DNA from: UBA1738 sp003453455
GTDB lineage: Bacteria > Bacillota > Clostridia > UBA1381
Length of the DNA: 48,136 nucleotides
Assembly: GCA_946621875.1 (NCBI GenBank)
Contig: CAMOOX010000003.1
Span: 1-48,136, forward strand
Direction: 5' to 3'
How positions within the stretch are numbered: position 1 is the stretch's first letter; each line of letters begins with the position of its first letter. This document shows, in pieces, positions 14,238 through 22,934 of the stretch. Below the pieces are notes generated by a model. That model had not been told where the DNA came from. It ran no database searches and saw nothing but the letters and a program-made list of their open reading frames with translations. A program made the translations under genes and the position numbers.

Positions 14238-16169
14238 TTATGCATTATTTTTAGTATAATTCAAAAGTCCGCCAGAGAGGAGCATATCCCTTTGCCGCTC
14301 CGACAGATTGATTTGAGCCTCAAATTCAAAATCTTTTGTGGCATTTTTAATGACAAGCGTATCAGCATTTTTTACTCTATCACAAACACCCTTGATTTCG
14401 AGCATATCGCCTGAATCAATCCTGTCATAATCCTCCTCAACCTTGAATGTGGCAGGAATAATGCCTGCATTTATAAGATTTGCCATATGAATTCTTGCAA
14501 AGGATTTTGTAAGCACCATCTTTACGCCAAGATACAACGGCGCAAGCGCTGCGTGTTCTCTTGATGATCCTTGACCGTAGTTTGAACCTCCTACAATTAT
14601 GGATTTACCCATTTCCAGTGCTCTTTTCGGGAAAGTTTCATCGCAAACCTCAAAGCAATGCTCTGAAATTTTCGGAATATTCGACCTGAGCGGAAGAATT
14701 TTAGCGCCTGCCGGCATAATATGGTCTGTTGTGATATTATCGCCTACTTTAAGGCTAACGCCTGCCGTAATTTCATCACAAAGCGGCTCGGATACAGGAA
14801 ATGGTTTAATGTTTGGACCGCGCAAAATCTCCACGCTATCCATTTTATCCTCTGCTATCGGGGCTTCTACCATATTATCATTTATCAAAAATTCGTTTGG
14901 CAGAATAAATTCCGGCATATCTCCCATATCGCAAGGGTTGGTAAGATACCCGTTTAATGCGGAAATTGCAGCAGTTTCAGGGGATACAAGATAAATTTTA
15001 GCGTCTTTTGTACCTGAACGCCCTTCAAAGTTTCTGTTAAATGTTCTTAGCGAAATCCCGCCCGAATTCGGCGACTGTCCCATACCTATACAAGGACCGC
15101 AAGCGCTTTCCAAAATTCGCGCACCTGCCGCTATCATATCAGCAAGTGCCCCGTTTTTCGCAAGCATATTAAGCACCTGCTTTGAGCCGGGTGCAATCGC
15201 AAGCGAAACATCAGGGTGCACAGTTTTGCCCTTTAAAATATGCGCAACTTTCAGCATATCCAAAAGCGAAGAATTAGTACACGAGCCTATTAAAACCTGG
15301 TCAATCTTCATTTTGCCGATTTCGTCAACCGATTTCACATTATCGGGAGAATGAGGGCACGCCGCAAGCGGTACAAGCTCGGAAAGATTGATTTCCACAA
15401 CCTCATCATATACTGCATCGCTGTCAGCGCAGAGTGGAACAAAGTCCTCTTCTCTTTTTTGTGCCTTTAAAAACTCTCTTGTAACCTCGTCAGACGGAAA
15501 AATGGATGTAGTTGCACCAAGCTCTGCGCCCATATTGGTTATAGTTGCCCTTTCAGGAACAGACAGAGTTTTTACGCCCTCGCCCGTGTATTCCATAACC
15601 TTTCCTACTCCGCCCTTTACAGAAAGGCGGCGTAGAACCTCTAAGATTACATCCTTTGCCGAAACCCAAGGTGAAAGTTTGCCTGTTAAATTGATTTTTA
15701 CAACCTTAGGGCAGGTAATATAATATGTTCCTCCGCCCATTGCGACCGCAACATCCATTCCGCCTGCGCCTATCGCTATCATTCCTATTCCTCCGCCTGT
15801 GGGAGTGTGGCTATCCGAGCCTATAAGCGTTTTTCCGGGCTTTCCGAAGCGCTCTAAATGCACCTGATGGCATATACCGTTACCAGGTCGCGAAAAATAC
15901 ACACCATGTTTTTTGCAGATACTGCCTATAAATCTATGGTCATCCGCATTTTCAAAACCCGACTGCAAGGTGTTATGGTCTATGTATGCAACACTTTTTT
16001 CTGTTTTTACCCTCGGAACACCCATTGCCTCAAATTCGAGGTATGCCATTGTCCCCGTCGCGTCCTGCGTCAGCGTTTGGTCTATTTTTATACCAATTTC
16101 GCTGCCCTTTATCATTTCTCCCGACACCAAGTGCGCCGAGAGTATTTTTTCAGTTAATGTTTGTCCCAT
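14238..16169 (-). CDS. acnA: Aconitate hydratase
   Basis: A 643-residue aconitase that isomerises citrate and isocitrate through cis-aconitate with a [4Fe-4S] cluster. The cluster cysteines are visible in IGSCTNSSLLD and in SACGPCIGMGQ. The substrate-binding GSDSHTPTGGG and NYGQGSSREHAAL (swivel domain) motifs are intact. At about 640 residues it is shorter than AcnA/IRP1 (about 900) and matches the LeuC-like mitochondrial-type aconitase group common in anaerobic Clostridia. ATG follows GGAGGAATGAATT. No citrate synthase or isocitrate dehydrogenase gene is adjacent, so its role is probably glutamate biosynthesis through a partial cycle. The symbol is by function, not by orthology. Confidence 0.95.
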   Translation of the reverse strand: MGQTLTEKILSAHLVSGEMIKGSEIGIKIDQTLTQDATGTMAYLEFEAMGVPRVKTEKSVAYIDHNTLQSGFENADDHRFIGSICKKHGVYFSRPGNGICHQVHLERFGKPGKTLIGSDSHTPTGGGIGMIAIGAGGMDVAVAMGGGTYYITCPKVVKINLTGKLSPWVSAKDVILEVLRRLSVKGGVGKVMEYTGEGVKTLSVPERATITNMGAELGATTSIFPSDEVTREFLKAQKREEDFVPLCADSDAVYDEVVEINLSELVPLAACPHSPDNVKSVDEIGKMKIDQVLIGSCTNSSLLDMLKVAHILKGKTVHPDVSLAIAPGSKQVLNMLAKNGALADMIAAGARILESACGPCIGMGQSPNSGGISLRTFNRNFEGRSGTKDAKIYLVSPETAAISALNGYLTNPCDMGDMPEFILPNEFLINDNMVEAPIAEDKMDSVEILRGPNIKPFPVSEPLCDEITAGVSLKVGDNITTDHIMPAGAKILPLRSNIPKISEHCFEVCDETFPKRALEMGKSIIVGGSNYGQGSSREHAALAPLYLGVKMVLTKSFARIHMANLINAGIIPATFKVEEDYDRIDSGDMLEIKGVCDRVKNADTLVIKNATKDFEFEAQINLSERQRDMLLSGGLLNYTKNNA

Positions 16170-16191
16170 AATTCATTCCTCCATAAGATAT

Positions 16192-16221
16192 ATTTTACAC
16201 CATATGAGGGTGCTTTGTCAA
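16192..16221 (-). promoter_or_regulatory. Sigma-A promoter of aconitase
   Basis: Minus strand: perfect TTGACA (16216-16221), 18-nt spacer and TAAAAT (16192-16197). Confidence 0.72.
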
Positions 16222-16288
16222 CAAAAACTATGGCTTGGTAACATTTTTACTGCTCTTTGCATATGGTATATTGATTGGGGGAATTGTT

Positions 16289-16555
16289 TTGAGTATTTAC
16301 TATCTGATTTTTGTCGCACTTTTGGCACTTTTATTCTTTTTTATCCTTTTTCGTGCCATAAAATTTGAAAGCTATTCCTTTAAAACAATAAAATCTGGCA
16401 ACGACAGGAATATAGAGGCTCGGCTGCGCCTTTTAATGCATAAAAATCCGCACTCGGAAATAGTGGTAATAAACAACTCCACGCAAAAAGAAACAAAGGA
16501 AATTTTAAAAAAAATGCAGTATGATTTCCCCGAAATACATATTATTACATATTAA
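16289..16555 (+). CDS. Unidentified small membrane protein
   Basis: An open frame of 88 residues from TTG at 16289, which follows GGGGGA by 6-7 nt. A longer frame begins at 16235 without a binding site. The first 23 residues form one hydrophobic helix (SIYYLIFVALLALLFFFILF), followed by a soluble tail with charged, mixed alpha/beta character (ARLRLLMHKNPHSEIVVINN, then a KETKEILKKM helix and PEIHIITY). The EIVVINNS strand faintly recalls the start of a glycosyltransferase fold, but nothing catalytic follows, so I do not assign a function. A terminator follows at once, and a TATATT with TGG lies just upstream, supporting a real gene. Confidence 0.6.
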   Translation: MSIYYLIFVALLALLFFFILFRAIKFESYSFKTIKSGNDRNIEARLRLLMHKNPHSEIVVINNSTQKETKEILKKMQYDFPEIHIITY

Positions 16556-16580
16556 AAAAGCCGAGAAACCGGCTTTTTTT
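16554..16580. terminator. Bidirectional terminator
   Basis: An A-run with GCCG (16560-16563) pairs with CGGC (16570-16573) and a T-run, giving a stem of about 10 bp. It ends the small plus-strand gene and, on the other strand, the Na/Pi cotransporter gene. Confidence 0.85.
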
Positions 16581-18333
16581 AAATGACATATTTATTGCTG
16601 TATTCTTTATAAAGTTCAAAGAATTTATTTCTTCCCTCATTTTTAACCTGATTTAGATATTCGTGAGTTTCAAGGGAATCATGTTTCATTTCAAGTATGC
16701 TTACCGCAACATTTGAGCAATGGTCTGCAACTCTCTCACAATTCGTAATAAGGTCTGACAGTACAAACCCGAATTCGATTGTGCAAAGTCCGTCACGCAA
16801 GCGATTTATGTGATTATTCCTAATCTCACGCTTCAAGTTATCTATTGTCTGTTCAAGCGGTTCAACACGCTTTGCAAGCTCACGGTCGTCTTTTTCAAAT
16901 GCAGTAGCTGTGATTTGCAAAATTTCGGAAATGGCTGCGCGCATAACATCTATTTCCTTTTTTGCTTCCTTAGAAAACTCCATGTTCTTTTCGAAAATCT
17001 CTCTCGAAACAGAAACAATATTTACTGCGTGGTCAGAAATACGCTCCAAATCACCGACAATATGTAAAAGCTGCGTTACCGTTTTGCTGTCGTGCTCAGA
17101 TAGCTTGCCAAGTGCAAGATGCACAAGATATGAGCTTACCTTATCTTCATACTTATCTACCAATTTTTCATTTTCATCAATTTCTTCCGCTACCTTCTTA
17201 TCATAACTATAAAGCATATTAAGCGATGACAAAATCATATTCTTTGAAATCTCTGCCATCTGTTTAACAAGCTCATTACATTTTTCTACCGCATAGCCCG
17301 GAGTCTGCAAAAATCTTTCATCCAGGGTATCAAAAACATCAAAATCCTTCTTATCCTTATTCCCCTTTATGGTAGCTTTGGCAAGCTTTTCAAGCTTATC
17401 GGAAAACGGCAGAAGCAACACAGTTGCCAAAAGGTTAAATGCTGTATGAATTATTGCTATGTAAACCGCACCCACCGTATCTGACATTATAGGGAACTTA
17501 AAAATCGCATTAGCTATGTAAAATACACCTGCAATAACTATAACGCTTATAATTTTTATCTGCATACACGAGGCAGCTACGCGTTTTGCATTGGTATTGC
17601 CATTTATGGCAGATAACATAGGTGTAAGCGCCGCTCCGATATTTGCACCCAAAACAAGAGGAAGCGCTGTTGAAAAGTTTATTGCACCGGTTATTGAAAT
17701 TGCCTGCAAAACACCAACAGATGCTGATGATGACTGAATAATCGCAGTAAGCACAAAACCTGCCAATATGCCCATTATGGGGTTTGAAAACATTACCAAA
17801 AGCTTTGCAAAAACAGGACTATCCTTTAACCCTGACATTGAGGATGACATTGTTTCCATTCCGAACATTAGCACACTAAATCCCAAAAGGATTGAGCCTA
17901 TATCCTTTTGCTTATCCCGTTTTGCGGTGAAACTCAGAATAATTCCTATCATTGCAAGGATAGGGGTAAAGGATGAGGGCTTTAATATGCGCAGGAAAAA
18001 GCTTTCGCCGTTTATACCCGAAAGACTTAAAATCCACGCAGTTATTGTCGTTCCAAGATTTGCGCCCATTATTATGCTTATAGTCTGCGACAGCTTCATA
18101 ATACCCGAATTTACAAAACCGACAAGCATAACCGTAGTTGCGCCGGAGCTTTGTATAATAGCGGTAACTCCTGCCCCTAAAAGAAATCCCTTTATTCTAT
18201 TTGATGTCAGCTTTTCAAGTATCATTTCAAGTTTACTGCCTGAAAGCTTTTTTAGCCCGTCTCCCATAATATCCATTCCGTAAAGGAACATGGCAAGTCC
18301 GCCAAATAGTGTAAGAATAGAAAAGAAATCCAT
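16579..18333 (-). CDS. Na+/phosphate cotransporter with PhoU-like domain
   Basis: A 584-residue NptA/YjbB-type (PNaS family) protein. The N-terminal half has about eight to nine membrane spans and two inverted repeats, each with the family QSS motif (AIIQSSGATTVMLVGF and AIIQSSSASVGVLQ). The C-terminal part (about residues 345-584) is a cytoplasmic PhoU-like helical bundle. The E. coli homologue YjbB mediates phosphate export, while metazoan relatives import phosphate with Na+; direction cannot be read from sequence. ATG follows GGAGGATTTT, 17 nt after the rnj stop, so it is probably cotranscribed with rnj. Confidence 0.9.
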   Translation of the reverse strand: MDFFSILTLFGGLAMFLYGMDIMGDGLKKLSGSKLEMILEKLTSNRIKGFLLGAGVTAIIQSSGATTVMLVGFVNSGIMKLSQTISIIMGANLGTTITAWILSLSGINGESFFLRILKPSSFTPILAMIGIILSFTAKRDKQKDIGSILLGFSVLMFGMETMSSSMSGLKDSPVFAKLLVMFSNPIMGILAGFVLTAIIQSSSASVGVLQAISITGAINFSTALPLVLGANIGAALTPMLSAINGNTNAKRVAASCMQIKIISVIVIAGVFYIANAIFKFPIMSDTVGAVYIAIIHTAFNLLATVLLLPFSDKLEKLAKATIKGNKDKKDFDVFDTLDERFLQTPGYAVEKCNELVKQMAEISKNMILSSLNMLYSYDKKVAEEIDENEKLVDKYEDKVSSYLVHLALGKLSEHDSKTVTQLLHIVGDLERISDHAVNIVSVSREIFEKNMEFSKEAKKEIDVMRAAISEILQITATAFEKDDRELAKRVEPLEQTIDNLKREIRNNHINRLRDGLCTIEFGFVLSDLITNCERVADHCSNVAVSILEMKHDSLETHEYLNQVKNEGRNKFFELYKEYSNKYVI

Positions 18334-18350
18334 AAAATCCTCCGTTTTTA

Positions 18351-20012
18351 TTATATCTCCATAATAACAGGTATTATCATTGGTGTTCTGTTTGTTTCTT
18401 CATAAATATACTTATATATGCTGTTCTTTATTGATGTTTTTATAGTTGCCCAGTCATTTATATTCGCCCTCTTGCAAGCCTCAACACGCTCTCTTGCAAT
18501 GTCCTTTATCCTTTGCATAAGGTCCTCTGATTCTCGCACATAAACAAATCCCCTTGATACCACATCAGGACCTGACACTATCTCTTTTTTCTCTTTCGAG
18601 ATTGTGACAACAACTATTATAAGTCCGTCCTGAGCTAAGAGCTTTCTGTCGCGGAGTACGATATTTCCCACATCTCCAACGCCAAGGCCATCAACCAAAA
18701 TTCTGCCCGAAGTAACGGTGCCCGTTACCTTTGCGCTCTTTTGGTCAAGCTCCAAAACGCTGCCGTTTTGAAGTACAAATGTGTTTTTTATCCCCATATT
18801 CTGCGCAATATCAGCATGCAGCATAAGATGGCGTCTTTCTCCGTGAACGGGAATGAAATATTTTGGCTTTGTGAGCGCAAGTATCATTTTCAGTTCCTCC
18901 TGACATGCGTGCCCTGACACATGCACATCTGAAAGCGCTTTGTAAATGACCTCTGCCCCTATTTTAAACAGCTCGTTTATGACATTTGACACACTTTTTT
19001 CGTTACCTGGTATGGGTGTTGCGGAAATTATTATTAAGTCGTCCTTGGTAACTTCAACCTTTCTGTGGTCGGAAAATGCCATTCTTGTAAGAGCGCTCAT
19101 AGGCTCGCCCTGACTGCCTGTTGTTATTATAACTAATTTATGTGGCGGATATTTGCTAATTGCGTCTAACGGTATCAGCACCCCCGAGGGTACTTTTAAA
19201 TATCCCAAAAGCAGAGAAATTTCAATAATATTTTCCATACTTCTGCCTGAGACTGCAACCTTTCTGCCATTTTCTCTTGCCGCGTCTATTATCTGCTGGA
19301 CTCTGTGCACATTTGATGCAAAGGTAGCTACTATTATGCGCTTTTTACAGCCTTTAAAGATACCGTTAAACTTATCGCCAACCATTCTCTCGCTCATAGC
19401 ATAGCCCGGGCGTTCGACATTTGTGCTGTCCGACATAAGCGCTAAAACTCCCTGATTACCAAGCTCTCCTAAACGGGCAAGGTCAATCATTTCACCTACG
19501 ATGGGTGTTGTATCAATTTTGAAATCGCCCATATGGATTACCACACCGGCAGGCGTTGTTATAGCAAGAGCCACAGAATCTGCAATAGAGTGATTTGTTC
19601 TTATAAACTCTACTGCAAAGACATTATTTATTCTGACAACTTCCCCCGGTCTTACCTTGTTTAATTTAACCTTTGTAAGCAGCGTATGCTCCTTTAATTT
19701 ATGTTCTACAAGCCCTATCGTAAGCTGTGTTCCGTACACAGGAACATTTATCTGCCTCAAAAAATACGGAAGTCCTCCTATATGGTCCTCATGACCGTGA
19801 GTTAAGAAAATACCTTTTAGCTTTGCCCTGTTTTTTTCAACATACGATATGTCGTTGATTACCAAATCAACACCGGGCATATCGTCGTCCGGGAAAGACA
19901 TTCCGCAATCTACCATTATCATCTCGTTTCCGTACTCGATCACGGTCATATTTTTACCGATCTCGTCAAGACCTCCTAATGGTATGATCTTCAATTTATT
20001 CTTTTTTGCCAC
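18351..20012 (-). CDS. rnj: Ribonuclease J
   Basis: A 553-residue beta-CASP metallo-beta-lactamase nuclease with 5'-3' exonuclease and endonuclease activity on RNA, central to mRNA turnover and rRNA maturation in Bacillota. Zinc ligands are visible in THGHEDHIGG (residues 71-80), and the HMGDFKID and SDVHVSGHA motifs lie further in. The C-terminal domain contains the RGFVYV stretch. GTG start at 20012 after GGAGGT. The promoter is TTGACT / TATAAT just upstream. Only one RNase J is in the window, so whether this is J1 or J2 is unclear; the catalytic motifs look intact, as in J1. Confidence 0.95.
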   Translation of the reverse strand: MAKKNKLKIIPLGGLDEIGKNMTVIEYGNEMIMVDCGMSFPDDDMPGVDLVINDISYVEKNRAKLKGIFLTHGHEDHIGGLPYFLRQINVPVYGTQLTIGLVEHKLKEHTLLTKVKLNKVRPGEVVRINNVFAVEFIRTNHSIADSVALAITTPAGVVIHMGDFKIDTTPIVGEMIDLARLGELGNQGVLALMSDSTNVERPGYAMSERMVGDKFNGIFKGCKKRIIVATFASNVHRVQQIIDAARENGRKVAVSGRSMENIIEISLLLGYLKVPSGVLIPLDAISKYPPHKLVIITTGSQGEPMSALTRMAFSDHRKVEVTKDDLIIISATPIPGNEKSVSNVINELFKIGAEVIYKALSDVHVSGHACQEELKMILALTKPKYFIPVHGERRHLMLHADIAQNMGIKNTFVLQNGSVLELDQKSAKVTGTVTSGRILVDGLGVGDVGNIVLRDRKLLAQDGLIIVVVTISKEKKEIVSGPDVVSRGFVYVRESEDLMQRIKDIARERVEACKRANINDWATIKTSIKNSIYKYIYEETNRTPMIIPVIMEI

Positions 20013-20055
20013 TTTTTTACCTCCATTTATTATTTCCGTACACTCATATATTGCT

Positions 20056-20085
20056 ATTATACCACTATTTCCCTTAATTAGTCAA
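20056..20085 (-). promoter_or_regulatory. Sigma-A promoter of rnj
   Basis: Minus strand: TTGACT (20080-20085), 18-nt spacer, TATAAT (20056-20061) with a TGG extended -10. Confidence 0.8.
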
Positions 20086-20138
20086 TCTTTTTGAAAGAAA
20101 ATTAAATAAAAACCGCCCATATATGATATGCGAGAACA

Positions 20139-20249
20139 TCATTTGGGATATCCTCTGCCTCGGCTTTCTTTCATCAGCCCTTCGGCTCCTTCTTCTAAGA
20201 ATATGCGTTCCCATTCTTTTAAAAATTTGAAAGCGTTAACGCTTTCATT
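20139..20249 (-). pseudogene. IS3-family transposase OrfA fragment
   Basis: Minus-strand frame without a start, about 36 codons, ending at TGA (20139-20141). It reads NAFKFLKEWERIFLEEGAEG followed by LMKESRGRGYPK. This is the end of the helix-turn-helix region of an IS3-family OrfA, where a WxxxYxxxGxxGL...RGRP pattern is typical. The rest of OrfA is absent. It points away from the plus-strand OrfB fragment and meets it at a 20-bp palindrome. Confidence 0.7.
20228..20247. repeat. 20-bp perfect palindrome at IS remnant junction
   Basis: TGAAAGCGTT followed by its exact reverse complement AACGCTTTCA. It sits where the minus-strand OrfA fragment and the plus-strand OrfB fragment meet, so both frames read the same codons outward through it. 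Confidence 0.85.
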
Positions 20250-20354
20250 GATGAATTGAAAAAGTATATTGATTACTACAATAGCGAAAGAATTTCCATG
20301 AAACTAAAAGGAATGAGTCCGGTACAATACCGAACTCATTCACAAGCAATTTAA
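20236..20354 (+). pseudogene. IS3-family transposase OrfB C-terminal fragment
   Basis: Plus-strand frame of about 39 codons with no start, ending at TAA (20352-20354). It reads FIDELKKYIDYYNSERISMK then LKGMSPVQYRTHSQAI, the very conserved C-terminus of IS3/IS150-group DDE transposases (YYNxxRxxxKLxGMSPxxYR). The catalytic DDE core is missing. The expected terminal inverted repeat follows at 20365-20389. Confidence 0.85.
20311..20340 (-). terminator. Hairpin that may end the SPFH operon
   Basis: AATGAGT...CGGTA arms (20311-20340) form a stem of about 13 bp with a 3-nt loop; on the minus strand the single discordant position is a G-U pair. Only a short U-rich tract follows. It lies within the OrfB remnant, downstream of the SPFH gene on the minus strand. 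Confidence 0.35.
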
Positions 20355-20364
20355 TATTGAATTT

Positions 20365-20389
20365 TGTCTAAACTTTGGGGTTCACTTCA
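20365..20389 (+). mobile_element. IS3-family right terminal inverted repeat
   Basis: TGTCTAAACTTTGGGG followed by TTCACTTCA resembles the right end of IS150-group elements (TTTGGGGTGCA-type core) and lies 10 nt after the OrfB stop, the normal position. No matching left end is visible in the window. Confidence 0.6.
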
Positions 20390-20408
20390 CAGCGTTGCTG
20401 TTTTTTAT

Positions 20409-21596
20409 TTATTCTCCGAATGGTGTTCCGCATTCGGGGCAGAATTTTGGTGTTTCTCCGTTTTGTGGAGTCCAGCCGCATTTTGCACATTTTTTAACTT
20501 GCACAGGTTCGCCCTTTCTTGCGCCGCAGTTGGTACAGAAATTGCCGTTATTTACCGCTCCGCAAGCGCATTTCCAGCCGCCTTGCTGCTGCCCCATTGC
20601 ATAGAGCTGCTGCGCGCCCATATTCGCACCTGCATTCATTGCCATACCCATACCCATAAATCCTGTCACTGCGCCATTTTCATTTGACGCAGCAGCCTTC
20701 ATCGCCGCCGCCTGAGCCTCTGTAAGAGTTGCCGCTGCCATAGTCGGGTCGCGAAGTATTCCTGCGTGCTGAGCCTTTTTGATAAGTTCCTGATCCTCTT
20801 CGGGGAGAGTTACGCTGCCAAGCGCAACCGAAACCACATCTATACCCCTTAAATTACCCCATTTTTCTGAAAGTACATCATTGAGCGCTGTTTCAAGCTC
20901 TGTGTTATGTTGTATTATCTGATTAGGTCTGAGCCCCAAATCAGAAAGTCTTCCAAACGCAGGTTGAAGAGCTGATATAAACTCTGTTTTTAGCTGAGCG
21001 TCAATATCTTCTCTTCTATATTCTTCTTTCACATTTCCTGCAACATTTGTATAGAAAAGCAGAGGATTTACTATCTTGTACGAATATACTCCCGATGCAC
21101 GCACCGAAACATCTATGTCAAGACCGATATTTGCATCAGCAACACGGAATGGAATAGGATTAGGCGTACCGAACTTGTTATCCACCAATTCCTTTATATT
21201 TATGTAATAGACCCTCTGGTCCTTTGCCGTATCTCCGCCAAAGGTAAAACGCTTGCCGATAACCTTAAATGTTTCGCGCACAGCGTTTCCAAGATTACCT
21301 GTAAAAATTGACGGCTCGCTTGATGTGTCAAAGGTGTATTCGCCGGGCTCCGAACAAACCTCCACAACCTTTCCCTGCTCGACAATCAGCATACATTGTC
21401 CGTCCGCAACAGCAATGCCGCTGCCGCTTGATATGATATTATCATTTCCCTTTTTGTTTGATGAGCGACCACCTATCTGTTTTTCGCCCTTCGTCATAAT
21501 AACATCTGCCGAAAGCGAATCACAGTAGAAAAATTCCTTCCACTGGTCAGCAAGTGTTCCGCCCATTGCTCCTATACCTGCTCTTAAAAGTCCCAT
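20409..21596 (-). CDS. SPFH-domain protein with C-terminal zinc ribbons (YdjI-like)
   Basis: A 395-residue protein matching the family often annotated as virion core protein, Bacillus YdjI. An SPFH/band-7-like domain covers about residues 20-290. A Met/Ala/Gly-rich linker with MGMGMAMNAGANMG follows, then two C-terminal zinc ribbons: CACG...CTNC and CAKC...CPEC. SPFH proteins form membrane-associated oligomeric scaffolds. Here there is no obvious transmembrane segment, so attachment probably depends on partners. ATG follows GGAGAG. It is the last gene of a three-gene operon with a TPM-domain protein and a zinc-ribbon membrane protein, the same set as Bacillus ydjG-ydjH-ydjI. No pspA homologue is present. 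Confidence 0.85.
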   Translation of the reverse strand: MGLLRAGIGAMGGTLADQWKEFFYCDSLSADVIMTKGEKQIGGRSSNKKGNDNIISSGSGIAVADGQCMLIVEQGKVVEVCSEPGEYTFDTSSEPSIFTGNLGNAVRETFKVIGKRFTFGGDTAKDQRVYYINIKELVDNKFGTPNPIPFRVADANIGLDIDVSVRASGVYSYKIVNPLLFYTNVAGNVKEEYRREDIDAQLKTEFISALQPAFGRLSDLGLRPNQIIQHNTELETALNDVLSEKWGNLRGIDVVSVALGSVTLPEEDQELIKKAQHAGILRDPTMAAATLTEAQAAAMKAAASNENGAVTGFMGMGMAMNAGANMGAQQLYAMGQQQGGWKCACGAVNNGNFCTNCGARKGEPVQVKKCAKCGWTPQNGETPKFCPECGTPFGE

Positions 21597-21626
21597 TCAA
21601 ATCTCTCCTTTTTTATTAGTTTTATC

Positions 21627-22925
21627 TTAAAAATCGCGTCCGCCTGACGAGTAACTGCCTCCGCTTGATGAACTTCCGCTCGAATAACTCGAACCGCCGC
21701 CTGAGCTTTCCTTTTTTTCTGTTCTTGTAATTGTAGAATACAAAAGTCTCACCGACTTATTCCTTATATTAAGACTGCCTTTTACAAGATACTCGTTTGC
21801 ACCCACCTGTGTGTAAACATACATTTTTTTCTTCATACTCTCAATTACCATTAGAGCTATAACGAGCGCTATAATTATTCCCACAATCAATGGCCAGCCA
21901 AAGAGGTTAGTCCTATTGGATTTTGGCTCTATTATCCCAAAATTACCCTCACCAAGGCTCTTTTCAATGTAATCTGCCTGCTTTTTTAAAGCCTCAAAGT
22001 AATTCCCGCTGCGCATATCTCTATCTACTATTTCGTCTATCGTATAGGTTACATCGCTTGTGAAAATATCCTCATAGCTGTTGGTCGATACGGTGCGCCA
22101 GCCACGGTTGTCGTCCTGCAAGCAAAGAAAAAAGCAGACTGCGCTAAAATCGTCGCCTTTTCCGTATCCGCCAAAATAGATAAAATCAGCGGCATAAACA
22201 TCTTTTGAAAGATTATAGGTATTATCGTCTATAAAAATAACATAACTAAAATCATAGGTATCGCAAATTCTCTGCACCTGCTCGGTAAGTTCGGCTTTTT
22301 GTGCCTCGGTCAAAAGTCCCATATCATCTACCACACGAGGTGGGTTTTCAGCGTGGTAATTTTGAAAATTTGCAACATCGTCTGCGTACCAATAAGGCAT
22401 ACCGTCTGCCTTATCTCTTTTATCTATATTCCATTCCTTGCAAATAGCAAATACGAAATCCAGATATTCATTGAAGGCTTGATAATTTGATATGTCATCA
22501 TCATTAAAAAGTCCGTCTGTCTTTTCAAAAAGGGCATCTTCCCTGCTTTTTGGAATAGCACTTTCCGCTCTGCCGTAAAAGAAAATATTATATTTCCCGT
22601 TTTCCATATCAATTACAAGAAAAATACCGTCTTTGGTTTCGCCATAACCAAAATTGTTATTTTTATACACCGTTTCGGCATATTCCCAAAGTTCCATATC
22701 GTAATCATATGTATCTAAAACAAAGACAGGGAAATCCATTTCAAGCGGCTCGATATTTTCGTTTATTCTGTCATTCAAGCTCACGCTTTCCTCTTCGGAA
22801 ACCACCTCTGAATAGTCGTTAAATCGGTATATTGCGCCGTTATACATAGGCTCTGCCATAGTCTTTGGAGCAATTTCAAAAGCTAAAACAAGGGTGATTA
22901 AAAAATATATAATTCTTTTCAACAA
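21627..22925 (-). CDS. TPM-domain membrane protein (YdjH/YgcG type)
   Basis: A 432-residue predicted surface protein. An N-terminal signal-like helix (about residues 4-24) precedes two extracytoplasmic TPM-like regions. The first, roughly 35-165, has FPVFVLDTYDY and DGIFLVIDMENGKY; the second, roughly 195-320, has VVDDMGLLTEAQKAEL. A transmembrane helix lies at about 346-364, followed by a cytoplasmic beta-rich part and a Ser/Gly-rich tail ending SSGGRDF, as in YgcG-family proteins. Start is TTG at 22923-22925 after AGGGGG; a second TTG follows directly. The upstream gene's stop overlaps this ribosome binding site. The molecular function of the family is not settled. Confidence 0.82.
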   Translation of the reverse strand: MLKRIIYFLITLVLAFEIAPKTMAEPMYNGAIYRFNDYSEVVSEEESVSLNDRINENIEPLEMDFPVFVLDTYDYDMELWEYAETVYKNNNFGYGETKDGIFLVIDMENGKYNIFFYGRAESAIPKSREDALFEKTDGLFNDDDISNYQAFNEYLDFVFAICKEWNIDKRDKADGMPYWYADDVANFQNYHAENPPRVVDDMGLLTEAQKAELTEQVQRICDTYDFSYVIFIDDNTYNLSKDVYAADFIYFGGYGKGDDFSAVCFFLCLQDDNRGWRTVSTNSYEDIFTSDVTYTIDEIVDRDMRSGNYFEALKKQADYIEKSLGEGNFGIIEPKSNRTNLFGWPLIVGIIIALVIALMVIESMKKKMYVYTQVGANEYLVKGSLNIRNKSVRLLYSTITRTEKKESSGGGSSYSSGSSSSGGSYSSGGRDF

Positions 22926-22934
22926 AACCGCCCC

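Noticed and set aside
20389..20406. Plus-strand mini-terminator (ACAGC/GCTGT plus T-run) after the IS end
   Set aside because: Only a 5-bp stem with no intact plus-strand gene to terminate; possibly a relic of the element.
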